Origin: Diphasiastrum complanatum
Taxonomy: Eukaryota; Streptophyta; Lycopodiopsida; Lycopodiales; Lycopodiaceae
Reading direction: 5' to 3'
Assembly: GCA_029204225.1 (NCBI GenBank)
Contig: CM055105.1
Span: 15,119,132 to 15,183,131 of the forward strand
DNA: 64,000 nucleotides
Part shown: positions 21,198 to 33,600 of the stretch, one piece after another
How the letters are laid out: every line of letters starts with the position of its first letter
Position numbering within the stretch: position 1 is the stretch's first letter
Program-made: the position numbers and the translations under genes
Notes under the pieces: model-generated
Told to the model about the DNA's origin: nothing
The model's input: the letters and a program-made list of their open reading frames with translations, nothing else
Database searches by the model: none

Positions 21198-21329
21198 TCT
21201 CCATTGGAGTTCTGGACTACAAAAAGGTGGAATAAAAAATATTAGTTCCTGATGAAATGTCTAAAATTCTGACCTTAGTAGTGAGTAGACAATCTTCTTT
21301 TTCTTTACAGCTGCTCCACTTGGTGACGC

Positions 21330-22648
21330 CTAGGCTTGGTATGGAATGATGCTTAACGCCTCAGGTTGGTCTTCAGTAGCTTGTACCTCTGCAACATCCT
21401 TGGTTTCAAAATGTGTTTCTTGATCTCTCAGGATCTGCCTGCAGATGGTATCCATTTGGATGGCCTTTTCTGACATTACTGGTGCTGGCTCATCTGTCTG
21501 CGTCTCCTGATCTTGTCCTTGCGCTGGTTCTTCCACATCAAAAATTTGCATTTGGCCTGATTGGAATTTGGCCTCTTCTAATTCTTCCTTCAGCTTCTCA
21601 TAAGCAATCATCTGTGGCTGCAGATATTGCATCTGGAAGGTCTGGATCATCCTCTCCTGGATTTCCTTCCATGCTACCGGATCAATTCGGTACCTGCCAT
21701 GAGATACGCAGGCACCGAGTGTGACTTTGGCGCTGATTCGCCACAGTATTGCCTCTTCGACCTGTGTCTTGTATATCTGATTGCCTTTCTTTAACATTTC
21801 TGCAGAATTTTGCAGTTGGACAATTGATTCCTGAGCACTGCTGAGTTCATTTCTCAGCTCCGCATTGTTACTCTGAAGAGTAGTTCGCACTCCTCTCTCC
21901 TCCTGCAAAGAAGCCTGCAGGGTCTGAAGTTGTTGTTTAAGCAGTATGTTCTCACTTTCGAAGGCGTTGGACTGCTCTTGCATTTCTCCAACACTTCGAA
22001 CGTGGCATCCTGCCTTCCTTTTGTTTCTTCAAGCTCTATATCTTTTCTACTCAGCTCCGCATTGGCTGCTTCAAGCTCCTCATTTCTATAGGCCAACTCA
22101 GCCTTTGTTTCGCTCAGCTCTGTATCTTTTTAGGTGAGGTATGTTCGGACTCTTTCATACTTGGACCCCAGCTTTCTAGATACCTTCTCCAAGCTAGAAA
22201 GATGCTGAATAGTTGCCCGAGTATCTGGCAGTAGTGTTTCAAAAACCTTTTGATATAACTCGGCATCAAGGATTGGTTCCTCGACGTCGCTTTCGCTATC
22301 CTGCTGGTCATCAGAAAGCTGTTTTTCTCCTTGTGGTTCTGGCTCTTGTGGTATTTCAGCCTGATTATGCTCCTGATCAGCAGTGTCCTCCACCTCCTCT
22401 TTCGCATTACTATTTCCTTCTTTGCTGGACAGTGGTGTGTACTGGGATGATGGCGAAGTCATCCTCACCGTGCTTCCTTGACTTGATGATGATGATGATG
22501 ATGATGGTGTGGCTGCTGCGGTGGTTGCCTTTGATGTCTGCATTTGGGATTCCACCTCAATTGATGGGGCTAGCTCTGGTAGCACTGGTGCAATCCTGAT
22601 ATCCTCCTGCACTGTCAGCACACCAGCATGCATACATAAAATGCCCAT
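21330..22648 (-). pseudogene. Acidic Ser-rich and coiled-coil protein of gypsy-like unit
   Basis: Read from 22648: a 172-codon frame with a TTAAATPSSSSSSSS stretch and an acidic Glu/Gln-rich region, ending at TAA near 22131. The same frame continues with KDTELSETKAELAYRNEELE, AANAELSRKDIELEETKG, then a one-base shift at about 21975 leads into MQEQSNAFESENILLKQQLQ, RTTLQSNNAELRNELSSAQE and, after a short globular stretch (LGACVSHGRYRIDPVAWKEI), another Glu/Gln-rich helix to 21330. So one nonsense codon and one frameshift break a long heptad-rich coiled coil. Function unknown. Confidence 0.6.
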
Positions 22649-22669
22649 CTACTGACCCAGCCTGGAGAA

Positions 22670-23422
22670 CTAATTAACTTTTATTAATTTACAGAATTGC
22701 TTGAAAGCATTCTGTCCGAAGATAATCTGTTCTCCATTTAAAGCTCTCAGCAGGTATTTCATATTGGTATTTGAAATTGTGTACTCTTGCTCCGGTAAGA
22801 AGATAGAAGCAAGAGCAAATCGAACGAAGCTCTTGAGATTGGGGTCTCTTATGTAAGAGAGTTTGTATCCCCATTTCTCAAGATAAGCCTCTTCTTGAAA
22901 AGCTCTGCTCTCCGCAATGAAATCTGGTTTAGTAACAAGCATACTGCCATCCATAGGCAATCCTAAGGCACGATAGTAAAGCCCCTCTATGATAACAATC
23001 TCTTGATTGCGGACGGTTGTGAAAATATATTCTTCTTCTGTTTCACCCAAATTGCGGATCAGCTCATAACATAAATCAGTAAGAATTAATGATGGATTAA
23101 ATTGAAGAAGACCTTCAATTTGTTCGATGGGTACATTATCTAAGACGCAGCCATTAATTACTACTTGAATCTCTGGTTGGCCTTCATCACCATAATTAAC
23201 TAATCCTATGTTGAGTACTAGTAACTTTGCTTTTCTTCTCTTTTTATTTTGCAAAAATTGCTTAATTTCTTTTTTATAATATTGGTTATCGTCTAATATC
23301 TGTTTAAAAGTTATATTGGGCATTCTAGGAACAAGGTCTTCGACAATATTATAAGAATGGTTTCTAAGTGGCGACAGATCTCTAGGTATCTCGCTAGTTA
23401 TAACTGGATCTGAAAATGTCAT
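22670..23422 (-). pseudogene. Gypsy gag-protease linker and degenerate protease-like domain
   Basis: 250 open codons. The N-terminal part has NHSYNIVEDLVPRMPNITFK with a following basic KKRRKAKLL, the Y(D/N)IVEDL...(A/N)ITF..LL motif that precedes protease in many plant gypsy elements. Then PEIQVVINGCVLDNVPI and LTDLCYELIRNLG resemble the protease around its active site, but the catalytic D-S/G-G segment is replaced by unrelated residues (EQIEGLLQFNPSLI). The C-terminal ~90 residues (GYKLSYIRDPNLKSFVRFAL, KYLLRALNGEQIIFGQNAF) match nothing I know. Confidence 0.55.
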
Positions 23423-24255
23423 TTTTTTAACTTTTCTAGTTTCTTTGTCTAAAAGCTTCTTAGCTTCTGAACTAATATCAACATCATAATGTTTTCCATT
23501 AGACTTATCAAGCTTTAATTCTTTATTACTAGAAATTTTTACTAACTGTTCTACAACCTTCGCTTTTCTGTCGCGTTTTTCGCAGTTTTCGCAATATTCA
23601 TCTTAGTTTTCTTCTTATCTTTAAGAGTTAAAGAATCTTTACTACTTCTTGTAGTTACTTTATTTACTTTTTTCTCTAAATCTAGCCATTGGTGATCTTG
23701 ATATAATTATTCAGACTCTATTTCTATCCTCTGAACTATCATGTCAATGTTAGTCTTAGATGGCCGAAGGTCGTCTTCCCTATTCAGTATCATAGTTTTT
23801 TGGTTAGTAGGAGTTGCAGTATAAGCTACCTCCTCATGATTATTAATCGGACAGAGGAGTAGTTCATCTTCTAAATAATCAGTCTATAAACCGGGACAGT
23901 TGGTCTTAGAATGACCTTCCTTCCAACACGCGGTACACCAAACATTGGCGTTAGGCTCATTTTCTTTCGCTTGGCTTTAACATCAGATATTTGGACCTTT
24001 AGATCACTCATTTCTCTTCAACACTTTTTCTTAATGGATCCATCTTTTTGGATTTCTCCATTCTTTTCTTTCTTTTTGAGTTCCTATTCTTAGTTTTCCT
24101 ATAAGAAGATTCTTCTTTCAATGAAGAAGAATAAGATGAATACTCAAAAGATTCTTCCATATCCACTGAATCCGATTCTGATTCAGACTCAGTAGATGTT
24201 TCAGATTCTTCTGTTCGTTTGAATTTGTGTTTTTTACTACTTTTTCTTTCATTTC
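23423..24255 (-). pseudogene. Gypsy gag C-terminal part with zinc knuckle
   Basis: Minus strand: an acidic Ser/Glu run (ESETSTESESESDSVDMEES), a Lys-rich stretch (NRNSKRKKRMEKSKKMDP), MSDLKVQISDVKAKR and, across two small frameshifts, NANVWCTACWKEGHSKTNC at about 23930-23880, a CCHC knuckle typical of gypsy gag. Several stops occur between the knuckle and 23422. At about 24255 gag is cut and joined to a copia RT. Confidence 0.65.
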
Positions 24256-25420
24256 TCCGTCTGCGAGAAATTTGAGAAGTGTTCTAATTGACTGTATCTT
24301 GATGACAGGACTATAAATTTCTTGGTAATCCACTCCTTGGACTTGAGTGAATCCTTTAGCCACTAGCCATGCTTTTCATTAGCAATGGAACCATCAGAGT
24401 TGATATTCTTCTTAAAGATCCACTTGTTGTCGATAACTCTCTTGTGAGTGGGGAAGTCGACCAGTGTCTAGGTCTGATTTGTCAAAAGTAAGTTGTACTC
24501 ACCTTCCATAGCTTCTTGCCACTTCACAGCATCCTTGGAGTTAATTGCTTAGGCTAGGCTCTCTGGTTCTTCTGATAAAGTCCAGAATGATTGAGGTGTA
24601 TATCTCTCAGGAACTGTCCGAGTCCATGAGGATCTACGGACGTTTGGTTGACCAGGATTCGATGATGCTTCTTCTTAAACTTCTCTAGATATGCTCGAGC
24701 TAGCTTGGTTTGGTCTGATGACATGTATTGTCGGCTGCTCGAATTCTATAGTTGTAGCTGCAGGTTTTGTAGAAGGAACATCAACGTTGGAAGAATCCAT
24801 GCTACATAAAATAGGATGAAATGACATAGCATCGTTTATCGATGGTTGTTTGAAATCATAGTATGTATGTTCTTGAGATATTACATCCCTAGAGACAAAT
24901 ACTACATTGGTGGATGGATCATAAACTTTATAAGCTTTATGTTCATCAGGATAGCCAATGAAAATACATTTATTTGTCCTATGATCCAGCTTCTTCCTAA
25001 GCTGTTTAAGAATGAAAACAAAACATATACAACCAAAGATTTTTAAATGGATGACACTAGGCTTGTGCCCATGCCAAACTTCATGAGGAGTTTTGTTGTT
25101 GACGAGTTTGGTGCTAGATTTTTTCTTCACGTTTCAGGCTGTGGCAGTAGCTTCTGTCGAGAACTTCGTAGCAAGGTGTGCTTGATGTAGCATGGATATG
25201 GCTGAGTTGAGAAGAGTTCGGCCTTTCTGCAATCACGTTTTGTTGAGGTGAATAGAAAGTGGTGAATTATCTTCTAATGCCATGTTCAGCCATGTAGTCG
25301 GACATCTCATTAGAGATGTATTCGCCACCACCATCGGTTCAGAGTGCCTTCACTTTTGTAGACGTTTGTGTCTCAGCCATGGCCTGGAATCTCTTGAAGC
25401 ATTCAAGGGCTTCATATTTG
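24256..25420. repeat. Left arm of 1.15-kb inverted repeat
   Basis: Reverse complement matches 26213-27370 (for example cagccatgtagtcggacatctcattagag-like block at 25288, mirrored at 26316), about 90% by eye. Spacer 25421-26212. Confidence 0.75.
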
Positions 25421-25914
25421 TGCTTAATGAATATGACTGTAGACCATCTAGAATAATCATTTATGAAAGTGATAAAATAGATTGTATCTCCTAAGGATGG
25501 AGCTGACATTGGACCACAAAGATCGCTATGTACAAGATCCAATACATGGTTTGTTTTGATGGAATGTGATTTTGGAAACTTGCTTCTAGAGTGCTTCCCA
25601 TAGATGCATGATTCACAAAAGAAAGATTTCCTATCTAATGAAGAGGTAAAATACAATCCATCAACTAAGTTATTACAATGCATATAGGAAAGTGATCTTG
25701 TATTCACGTGTCCAAATCGACTATGCCACAGAATAGCACTATCATTTACATTTTCATTAGAGATACTAGCTAATGCAATTGAATTAGAGAGTACGTAAAG
25801 ATTTTCGACTCTAGTGCATGTAGTCAGATTAGTATATTCCTCGAATATTGTACACTGCTCAGATGAGAAAGTAACAGTGTAGCCCTCATCAGTTATCTTA
25901 GAGACTGATAACAT
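24256..25914 (-). pseudogene. Copia integrase and start of RT, minus copy
   Basis: Three minus-strand frames in order: 25914-25339 (LSVSKITDEGY; WHSRFGHVNTRSL; CESCIYGKHSRSKF; DLVHSDLCGPM; FINDYSRW), 25130-24675 (NNKTPHEVWHGHKPSVIHLK; IFGCICFVF; CIFIGYPDEHKAYKVYDPST; VVFVSRDVI), and the RT beginning AKGFTQVQGVDYQEIYSPV (24363-24265) which is cut at RTLLKF. The intervening segments contain stops. Same family as the plus copy at 26213-28628. Confidence 0.88.
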
Positions 25915-25945
25915 GTTCTTTGATAACTAAGGAACATGAAGGATG

Positions 25946-26230
25946 TTAGGAACATAAATAGATAGATCGTTGTTGAAGGTGATCTTCACTGTTCTTTTGC
26001 CTTCCACGCGTATGGTGCTTGAATTGATCTCTGTTGTAAGCTGCATACTCGATAAACCATTCATTACGAGAGGTCATGTGTTTGGTAGCGCCGCTGTCCA
26101 GGTACCAACTATCACAGTCTTCGTTGTTGTTGCTGTAAGCCATTAACAAATGTGTATCTTGCTCCTTGAATTCTGCTGCGTTGGAGGAGTTTGGCTGTTG
26201 CTGCTGTTGTTGCAAATCTGAAGCCTTTGA
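25946..26230 (-). pseudogene. Copia gag end and protease active site
   Basis: Minus strand: a Gln run (DLQQQQQQPNSSNAAEF), then DSWYLDSGATKHMTSRNEWF, which carries the DSGA protease active site, followed by a decayed stretch. It is collinear with the minus integrase (25914-24675). The reading frame upstream of 26225 is simply the antisense of the plus-strand integrase, marking the recombination joint. Confidence 0.8.
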
Positions 26231-27115
26231 ATGCTTCAAGAGATTCAAGGCCATGGCTGAGACACAAACGTCTAGGAAAGTGAAGGCACTCCGAACTGAT
26301 GGTGGTGGTGAATACATCTCTAATGAGATGTCCGACTACGTGGCTGAACATGGTATTAGAAGACAGTCCACCACTTCCTATTCACCTCAACAGAACGGGA
26401 TTGCAGAAAAAAAGAATTGAACTCTTCTCAACTCAGCCAGATCCATGTTACATCAAGCAGACCTACCTGTGAAATTCTGGGCAGAATCTACTGCCACACC
26501 ATGTTACGTGCAGAACATATCCAGCACCAAAGCCATCAACAACTTCTCATGAAGTTTGGCGTGGGCACAAGCCTAGTGTCAGCCATTTAAAAATCTTTGG
26601 TTGTATATGTTTGTCACATTCCTAAACAACTTAGGAAGAAGCTAGATCAAAGGACAAATAAAAGTAATTTCATTGGCTATCCTGATCAACATAAAGCTTA
26701 TAAAGTTTATGATCCGTTCACCAATTTAGTATTTGTCTCTTGGGATGTAATATTTCAAGAACATACATACTATGATTTTAAACAACCATCGATAAACGAT
26801 GCTATGTCATTTCATCCTATTTTACGTAGCATGGATTCTTCCAACGTTGATGTTCCTTCTACAAAACCTGTAGCTACAGCTACAAAAGCTGAGCAGCCGA
26901 CAGTACTTGTCATCAGACCATATCAAGCTAGCTCAAACAGATATGAAAAAATTCAAGAAGAAACATCATCGCATCCTGGTCAACCCAACATCCGTAGATC
27001 CTCACGGACTCGGACAGTTCTTGAGAGGTATGCAACTAAAACATTCTGGACTTCATCAGAAGAACTAGAGAGCCTAGCAGAAGCAATTAACTCCAAGGAT
27101 GCTATGAAGTGACAA
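26213..27115 (+). pseudogene. Copia integrase, plus copy
   Basis: Begins abruptly inside the integrase core: FECFKRFKAMAETQTSRKVK, LRTDGGGEY (catalytic Asp), STTSYSPQQNGIAEKKN (Glu region), then stops near 26420 and 26560, and a further frame 26597-27112 with KSNFIGYPDQHKAYKVYDP, LVFVSWDVIFQEHTYYDF and an acidic Pro/Arg linker. No gag or protease precedes it. Confidence 0.88.
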
Positions 27116-27370
27116 GAAGCTATGGAAGGTGAGTATAACTCACTTTTGATGAATCAGACCTGGACGCTAGTCGACTTCCCCACTCACAAGAGAGTTATCG
27201 ACAACAAGAGGATCTTCAAGAAGAAGATCAACTTTGATGGTTCCATTGCAAAATGGAAAGCACGGCTAGTGGCTAAAGGATTCACTCAAGTCCAAGGAGT
27301 GGATTATCAAGAAATTTTAAGTCATGTCGTCAAGATGCAGTCAATCAGGACTCTGATTGAGTTAGTAGTC
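26213..27370. repeat. Right arm of 1.15-kb inverted repeat
   Basis: Partner of 24256-25420. Both arms cover the same integrase-to-RT interval of one copia family. Confidence 0.75.
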
Positions 27371-27980
27371 GCGGAAGACCTCGAAATGCACCAAATGGAT
27401 GTCAAGACAACATTTCTCAACGGCAATGTCAAAGAGGAATTGTATACCTTCCAACTGGAAGGATTCGAAGTCAAAGGCCAAGAGCACAAAGTGTTCAAGC
27501 TGCACAAAGCAATCTACATTTTGAAACAGGCCGCAAGAGCATGGTTCGATAGAATCAACTCTTATCTCATTCAATTAGGATTTGCAAACAATTCAGGTGA
27601 CTGTAATGTTTATTCAAAGCATATAGGCACCAATTCAGTTCACATAGCTCTATACATAGATGATGCATTTATTTTGTCTAACGACACCTCTTCTGCACAC
27701 TACTAAGATTAATCTGTCAAAGGAATTTGACATGACTGATTTAGGAGTTGTTCATTCTTTGCTAGGAATTCACATTACTAGAGACAGACTTCAAAAAAAT
27801 CTATCTTAGCCAATAGACATATCTAAAAGGCATTTTAGAAAAGTTTCATATGTCTAATTGCAAACCAATTGATACCCCAATGAATCCAAGTATAGTATTG
27901 ACTAAAACTTATTGTGCTAAGATTGATATGAAGTACTTGACTTAGCGAAGTACCCTTATCATTCACTAATCGGATCTCCT
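27116..27980 (+). pseudogene. Copia reverse transcriptase, plus copy
   Basis: 194 codons from 27122: NQTWTLVDFPTHKRVIDNK, ARLVAKGFTQVQGVDYQEI, HQMDVKTTFLNGNVKEELY, KLHKAIYILKQAARAWFDRI and ALYIDDAFILSN, in which YIDD replaces the usual YVDD. A frameshift at about 27705 moves the palm end (FDMTDLGVVHSLLGIHITRD) to another frame, with stops up to 27980. Confidence 0.9.
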
Positions 27981-28628
27981 ATGTATGCAATGATGGGTAC
28001 TAGACCAGATTTAGCATATATTGTTAGCACGTTGAGTCAATTCATGTCTAATTCTAGGATCTCTCATTGGAAAGCATTGAAGAGAGTGATGAGATATATT
28101 CAGGGAAGTTTAGATCACATCTTATGTTACGATGGAAATGTTATCGACCCACTCATCCTGCGAGGCTACTCTGACTCAGATTGGGGAGGAACAGTCTCTA
28201 CCTCCGGGTTCTGTTTCTATCTGGCAAGGGGACCGGTTTCATGGAACTCAAGGAAGCAAAAATCAGTTGCGCTTTCTTCGACAGAGGCAGAGTACATTGC
28301 AGCATGTCAAGCTTCAAAAAAAACTGTATGGATCAGATTATTACTTCACGACTTACATCACACTCAGTTTAATGTTACCACCATTCTGTGTGACAACTTG
28401 AGCTGTATTTCACTGTCACTGAATCCCAGATTGCATGGCAAATCCAAGCACATAGAAATCCAGTATCATTTCATTCGGGAGAAAGTTTTCTCAGGGCAAG
28501 TGATCCTTAAATACTGCTCCACAATAGAAATGGTCGCAGACATCTTCACCAAAGCGCTTCCTAGGATCAAGCACCAAAAATTCTTCAACAAGCTGAACCT
28601 AACGAAGATACCAAGACACCAACCATGA
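27981..28628 (+). pseudogene. Copia RNase H, plus copy
   Basis: 215 open codons: MYAMMGTRPDLAYIVSTLSQ, HWKALKRVMRYIQGSLDHIL, GYSDSDWGG, SWNSRKQKSVALSSTEAEY, SKHIEIQYHFIREKV, VADIFTKALPRIKHQKFFNK, and a natural stop. It lies directly upstream of a polypurine tract, so this end of the element is intact. Confidence 0.92.
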
Positions 28629-29650
28629 CCTTAAGAGGGACTATTGGCAATTAAGCCCACAGTTGCCTCCTTGGTGAATGACTATTTTCTATTTCATGAT
28701 TCTTCTTGCATGTTTATTGATCATTGATCTAGGGTCAGGTGAAACCAACTTTGGTTCTACGTTTGCTCATCTGATACCTGCAGGAATCACAAACTTAGAC
28801 AACCAATTTATTTGAAGAACACTTACAACAGGCTTCCAGCTGATCTCCATCAAAGGGTAACCAATCATGTCATAATTTCAAAGTTCAGATGTCAAGTTTA
28901 ATAACTTGAAGTCACTGAAGACTTGGCCATCTTCAAGGACTTCCACAAAACTTGCATTTAGAACAAGTCTGCAAAAATAAATTACCTTTTCAATAGTCTG
29001 CAGAAATACACTATGTTTTCAACAGCTTTGGCATTTTTGCATTTCCCCAAAATGTGACACTTACATAGTTCAAAAGTTTAACTGCTTTTAACACACCTTC
29101 GATTCTTTGCCAAATGCGAAGAGAGAGAAAATCCCAAAGGTCATCTATTTTCATGCGTTAAACTGTTTTAAAGACACCACTGTCTTTTTGAGGGCACCTT
29201 CGGCTTCTTGCGAAAACTGTGAAGAGAGAGAAAAATCTTAAAGGTCGTCTAAAATAAACGAGCAACGTTCCAGCGACGTCCTCGTCCCCGTCAACGATGC
29301 TGAATTATTGACCGTAAATACTGTATACAATTGTCACAGAAGCCATATACTTCCAAGTACAATGGCTTTTCTAATTACGGATGACGTCTATAAATAGATC
29401 ATCCAAGCACAGATTACGGGTTGCTCCGTCCATGAGACACATTATTTGAGTCTCCCAATTACGCCGTCATTTTTTTGTTGTAATTGCTATTTTGTATTGT
29501 GCTTCAGTGTAATATAACAATAGCTTGCTTTTATCTGTGTACAACGTAGATAAATGCTTGTTGTGATTGAATGCACTTTCATTGTTGTTTGATCGCGCTT
29601 GTTTACTCACTCTGATCAGAACACGGACATCTATGACTCCTCAGTTTCTG
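28629..29650 (+). repeat. Polypurine tract and probable 3' LTR of copia plus copy
   Basis: ttaagaggga at about 28631-28640 is followed by ctattggcaattaagccc, a plausible LTR start near 28641. A TATAAATAG box lies at 29389-29397 and a Cys/T-rich region follows. The LTR end could not be located; 29650 is a guess. No 5' LTR copy exists in the window. Confidence 0.5.
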
Positions 29651-29876
29651 ATTAGACGATGGTTGTCTTTCACGTATGAGGAACTCGCGTTATCATACTA
29701 CTCTTCCATTTATTTCATAACTATACTTCACATTGAATCTGATTTCAATAGTACCACATACAAACCATCTCTAATCTCTTCGGTGGACTGTACTTTTTTT
29801 TCAGAGTATGAATTAATTTTTAAGATCCTGTTGGGCAATTAGAACACTTAAAGTTGTGATTACATTTAGCATAAGC

Positions 29877-30010
29877 TGTCTATTAGACTGTTTTTGCATT
29901 TAGCAGCTGATTACAATGGGAGAGCTGTTCCACAATATTCCTGCTCTCTTCTCCGTTCGCGTTCTTCTATATTCCTTGTCCCATCATTATTTTGGATATT
30001 GAGGTAGCTT
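29877..30010 (+). repeat. Repeat arm, inverted relative to 19150-19300
   Basis: ctattagactgtttttgcat and tacaatgggagagctgttcc match the reverse complement of 19150-19300. Confidence 0.6.
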
Positions 30011-30287
30011 GAGATCCACTTTTCTTGCTAGATTTTATTGATTCCAGCTTGCTACTTCGTTAATTCTTAGAAGATCTCATATGGATCTATGCATGTATGA
30101 AGACACATCACTGGAACATCTTGAAAGGAATCCTTTAAGAGATGGTGAAAGGTCCTTTATGGACATCATTTTCTATAGGAGTCCCATAAGTTTCTTGTTT
30201 GTAGCTGGAATTTTTCTAAGATTATTCATTAAGAAAGATAATATTAGCTCTTAGAGTTGTAAATAGATATACCATAGATTTGAGGAG

Positions 30288-30640
30288 TGTGAAATTGGCA
30301 AATATTAGCTTGATAAATACATAAGCTATTGTACATTTTTCAAATCCATTCACACACATGTGAGAACATGCCTAGGTTAGTTAGGAACTAATGATAGGAC
30401 TTAGTTAGGGTTTTTGGTCAAGTTTCCTAGAATTTAGGAGCAAATCTCTCAAATCATGGAGGTAGATGAGTAACCTAACCACCAAATTGGCGCAACTCTA
30501 AGGTTAGGTAAATATATCATTCCATACATGCAAGATAGAAATTTGAGAGCAAATTGGCAATCTCAAGTTTTTTCTACATTTGTCTTGTGATCTAATTTTA
30601 GACTATTGTTGCTAACCAAAAAAGATTCCCACTACTTGGG
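30288..30640 (+). repeat. Diverged LTR terminus, same clade as young copia
   Basis: tttgaggag followed by TGTGAAATTGGCAAA.ATTAGCTTG mirrors the polypurine tract and LTR start at 18185-18230. Only the first ~40 bp are clearly similar, plus a CACATGTG palindrome at about 30356. End uncertain. Confidence 0.4.
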
Positions 30641-33600
30641 TCAAGGTCCTTGGTTCCATCCTCAGCTATCTTGTCATGTATGATGTAGAGACATGAACAT
30701 AAGACAAGATATTTGTAATCACATCATTTGGACATTTCAAATATTGTTCCAAAAAACAACTTTATCGATGAGTTTTAAGGGTTTTGACAATATTAAAATG
30801 GAGCATTAGATATTCACCCATGTTTTTGTCTCAAAGATTGACTACCAATATATTAAGCAATTATGGACAACGTTTACAATTACATTATCTAGGATCGTTT
30901 TTAACTTGTGAAATTTTAATCTCAGTGACACACCTCATTACAAAGTCCTTTCAACAACTAGGCAAAATGCCCTTCTATGACTAAGCATATTCAACTATGC
31001 CCAAAAGTACCATGCAAGTACATGCATGCATCAAAGTTTATGAGAGAGGATAGTTACCAACAAAGTCACCCTTTAAGGATATTTTTCCCATTTTAACAAA
31101 ATAGTTTCATTGTGAGGGTTTTTGGGAGACTTCCTTTTTTATGAACATTGTAAGCTAATGTACAAGAAAAATCACAAAATCTAGTGAGCTAATAGTAAAT
31201 ATTACAATGTTTCATTTTTTTTACATTTTCTTTTGCATGTTGAAATGTTGGACTTGTGAACTAAGACGCATTTCAAGTTGTGACACAATGATTGTGTGAA
31301 AAATGATTGAAGGATGATGTGTTAGCAAAAACTCACAAGCTACATTGAAAAGTTTGAATCATTGACAAGGACAAGGATTGATTTAATATACCATAGAGTT
31401 TTTCTTGTACAAAATAAAGGGGGTTTGTTGACTTGAAGGCTTTTATCATTGATGATGCTACACTTGAAGTCAAAAAAAATCTTTATAGGTAGTCATTTAT
31501 ACTCAAGTTAAATACTTAAAGCCACTCTTTTTGAAATATATTACAAGCCTAATCATCACACTAAGCAACTATGGAATGATGACATCGCTACATTATTTAC
31601 CGTAATTGCCAGTGATATCTCAACTTTCATGGTAAAATATGCAATGAGGTCCTTTAGTGGTCAGGCATAAGTCCTTTCTATAGCTAGGATCAATGTCCAT
31701 TTGTTTCAACCAAAGCCATGATCTCCAAGTGAACCTAGCAAGCATCACATTATAGCCCTTACAAGGGAGGCCGACTAGAGGAGATGTCTGCTAGCCACAC
31801 TATCTCTGAGGCAACAATGCAAATTTTTAGTTTATATGTACAAGAGGAATGACATATGAGTGAAAGATGCAATTTGACTTCAAGGGTTTAAAGAGAAGTC
31901 ATTATTCATGCTATCATCTCCCTTCTAGAGTAATAGCATGCATAATAGTGTGAATATGAGTTTATGAATCAGTCACTATGATTCCTTTTGATATCATTGT
32001 GTTACAAGCATGAACAAAAAGTTCATAATGATATAAAAAGTTGAGGCATAACAAAGCATATCACTTGTCCGATCCATAATTATAATCTACCAAAAATAAA
32101 GCCCCTCATATGTATCAAAACAAATAGCAATGTGGACAACATTCGAAGTGTAGAACAAATCATAATTTCCATTTCATGTGTGCTAATTAATTCTCTAAAA
32201 TCCATAGAAATAACTAAAAGCAGGATGTACTACTGTATAGTCAATATTTTGTCATGAACCATTTATTACCAAGCTGTGTAAATATAATTGAAAACATGGT
32301 TTTCATATGCCATTATATATTGTCGTAGTAACATGATTGGTCTCATATTCTATTCTTGGTCACCTACAATAGATAAAAGAAATTCTTGTGTGATAAAATT
32401 GTCATTTGGAAACTAAATTTTCTCATCAAGAAACATTTATTATATTAGGTGATACATTTATGGGGGATAGTAATTAAGGCCAAATTAAGAATTCAAAACA
32501 TGATATAAGAGGGAAGACATGTTCCACTCCATACATAATCTCTCAAAGTTCACTTGCACTTAAATTTACTAGTCCTTGTGCTACCAACTATATTAGTAGT
32601 TCATAAACCCTTGGCCATTTGTTGGTTCACACTCCACAAATAAGGTAGCTCTTGAAATTTTGTGTTCTAAGGAGGACAAACTACACCATATGAGTTCATT
32701 GTCGATAAGAAAATGTCAACAACAAAAGATCATGCTATCTATCTAATTAATGCCATAAAATATCTTAGAAAGGTTATATGTGGACAAGTTGCAACTACCA
32801 AGCGAGCTCCTAGGTGTCCACTTGTAGAACAATTGAGATTCAAGCTTGTGCTTTTCTGGACTAGATTAAAACTCTTATGCAATTTGACTATTATGTGAGC
32901 CAAAATGAGGTTTTTAAGATGAAAATAAAGCAAAAGCAAGTAAGCTCTAAACTCATACACAAAAGAATTTGAAGACACCATGAGTTTATGCATTGAACTT
33001 GCATTTGAAACATAAGCTATAAGTACAACTTAATTAGTAGGGGACTGATATTTTTGGTGCCCTAGTGCATTATGATGAAGTAACTTTCTAAAAAACTCTA
33101 TTGACTAATTAACGTATCTATGAGGAGCATTCCCTTGCATAAAGGTTGATTGAAATTTTAGATACCCTTGTAAGATGTTCTGCAAAAACAATTCAAATAC
33201 TATCACTAGATTAACTCGATGTATTGAAGTGACTAGCATTGATAAATTTTCACAAGCATGAAAGACGTGTAAAATCTATGACTGGAGTACTGCATTTATC
33301 AAGAAGGTAAATTGTGTAGCATAAAATTATCACTTGAGGGCATATATGGGACTTTAGGACACTTGTCTAGAGGTCTAAAACCCCATAAAGCCCTCAAGGG
33401 TGATGACATACTACTATGTAGTGGTCCAACTGATTTTATATTTATTAAAAAACAAATGCTTGTTTGCAATTAGGCAATTGGGATTTCTAGGTGTAAGCTT
33501 GATGATGTTGGGAAGCTCATGAGCTAGGCTTTCCATCATAATGTGTGAGATTCTCAAGGGATTTTACTTCAAAACTAAACATTTTTTGTGGCCCACACTT

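Noticed and set aside
20366-24255. Endogenous pararetrovirus (caulimovirid) insertion
   Set aside because: No movement protein, coat or RT motifs; the polypurine tract plus LTR-like start and the gag knuckle favour an LTR retrotransposon.
26112-26351. Minus frame starting FSHVVGHLIRDVF
   Set aside because: Antisense of the plus-strand integrase; duplicated only because of the inverted repeat (compare 25282-25494).
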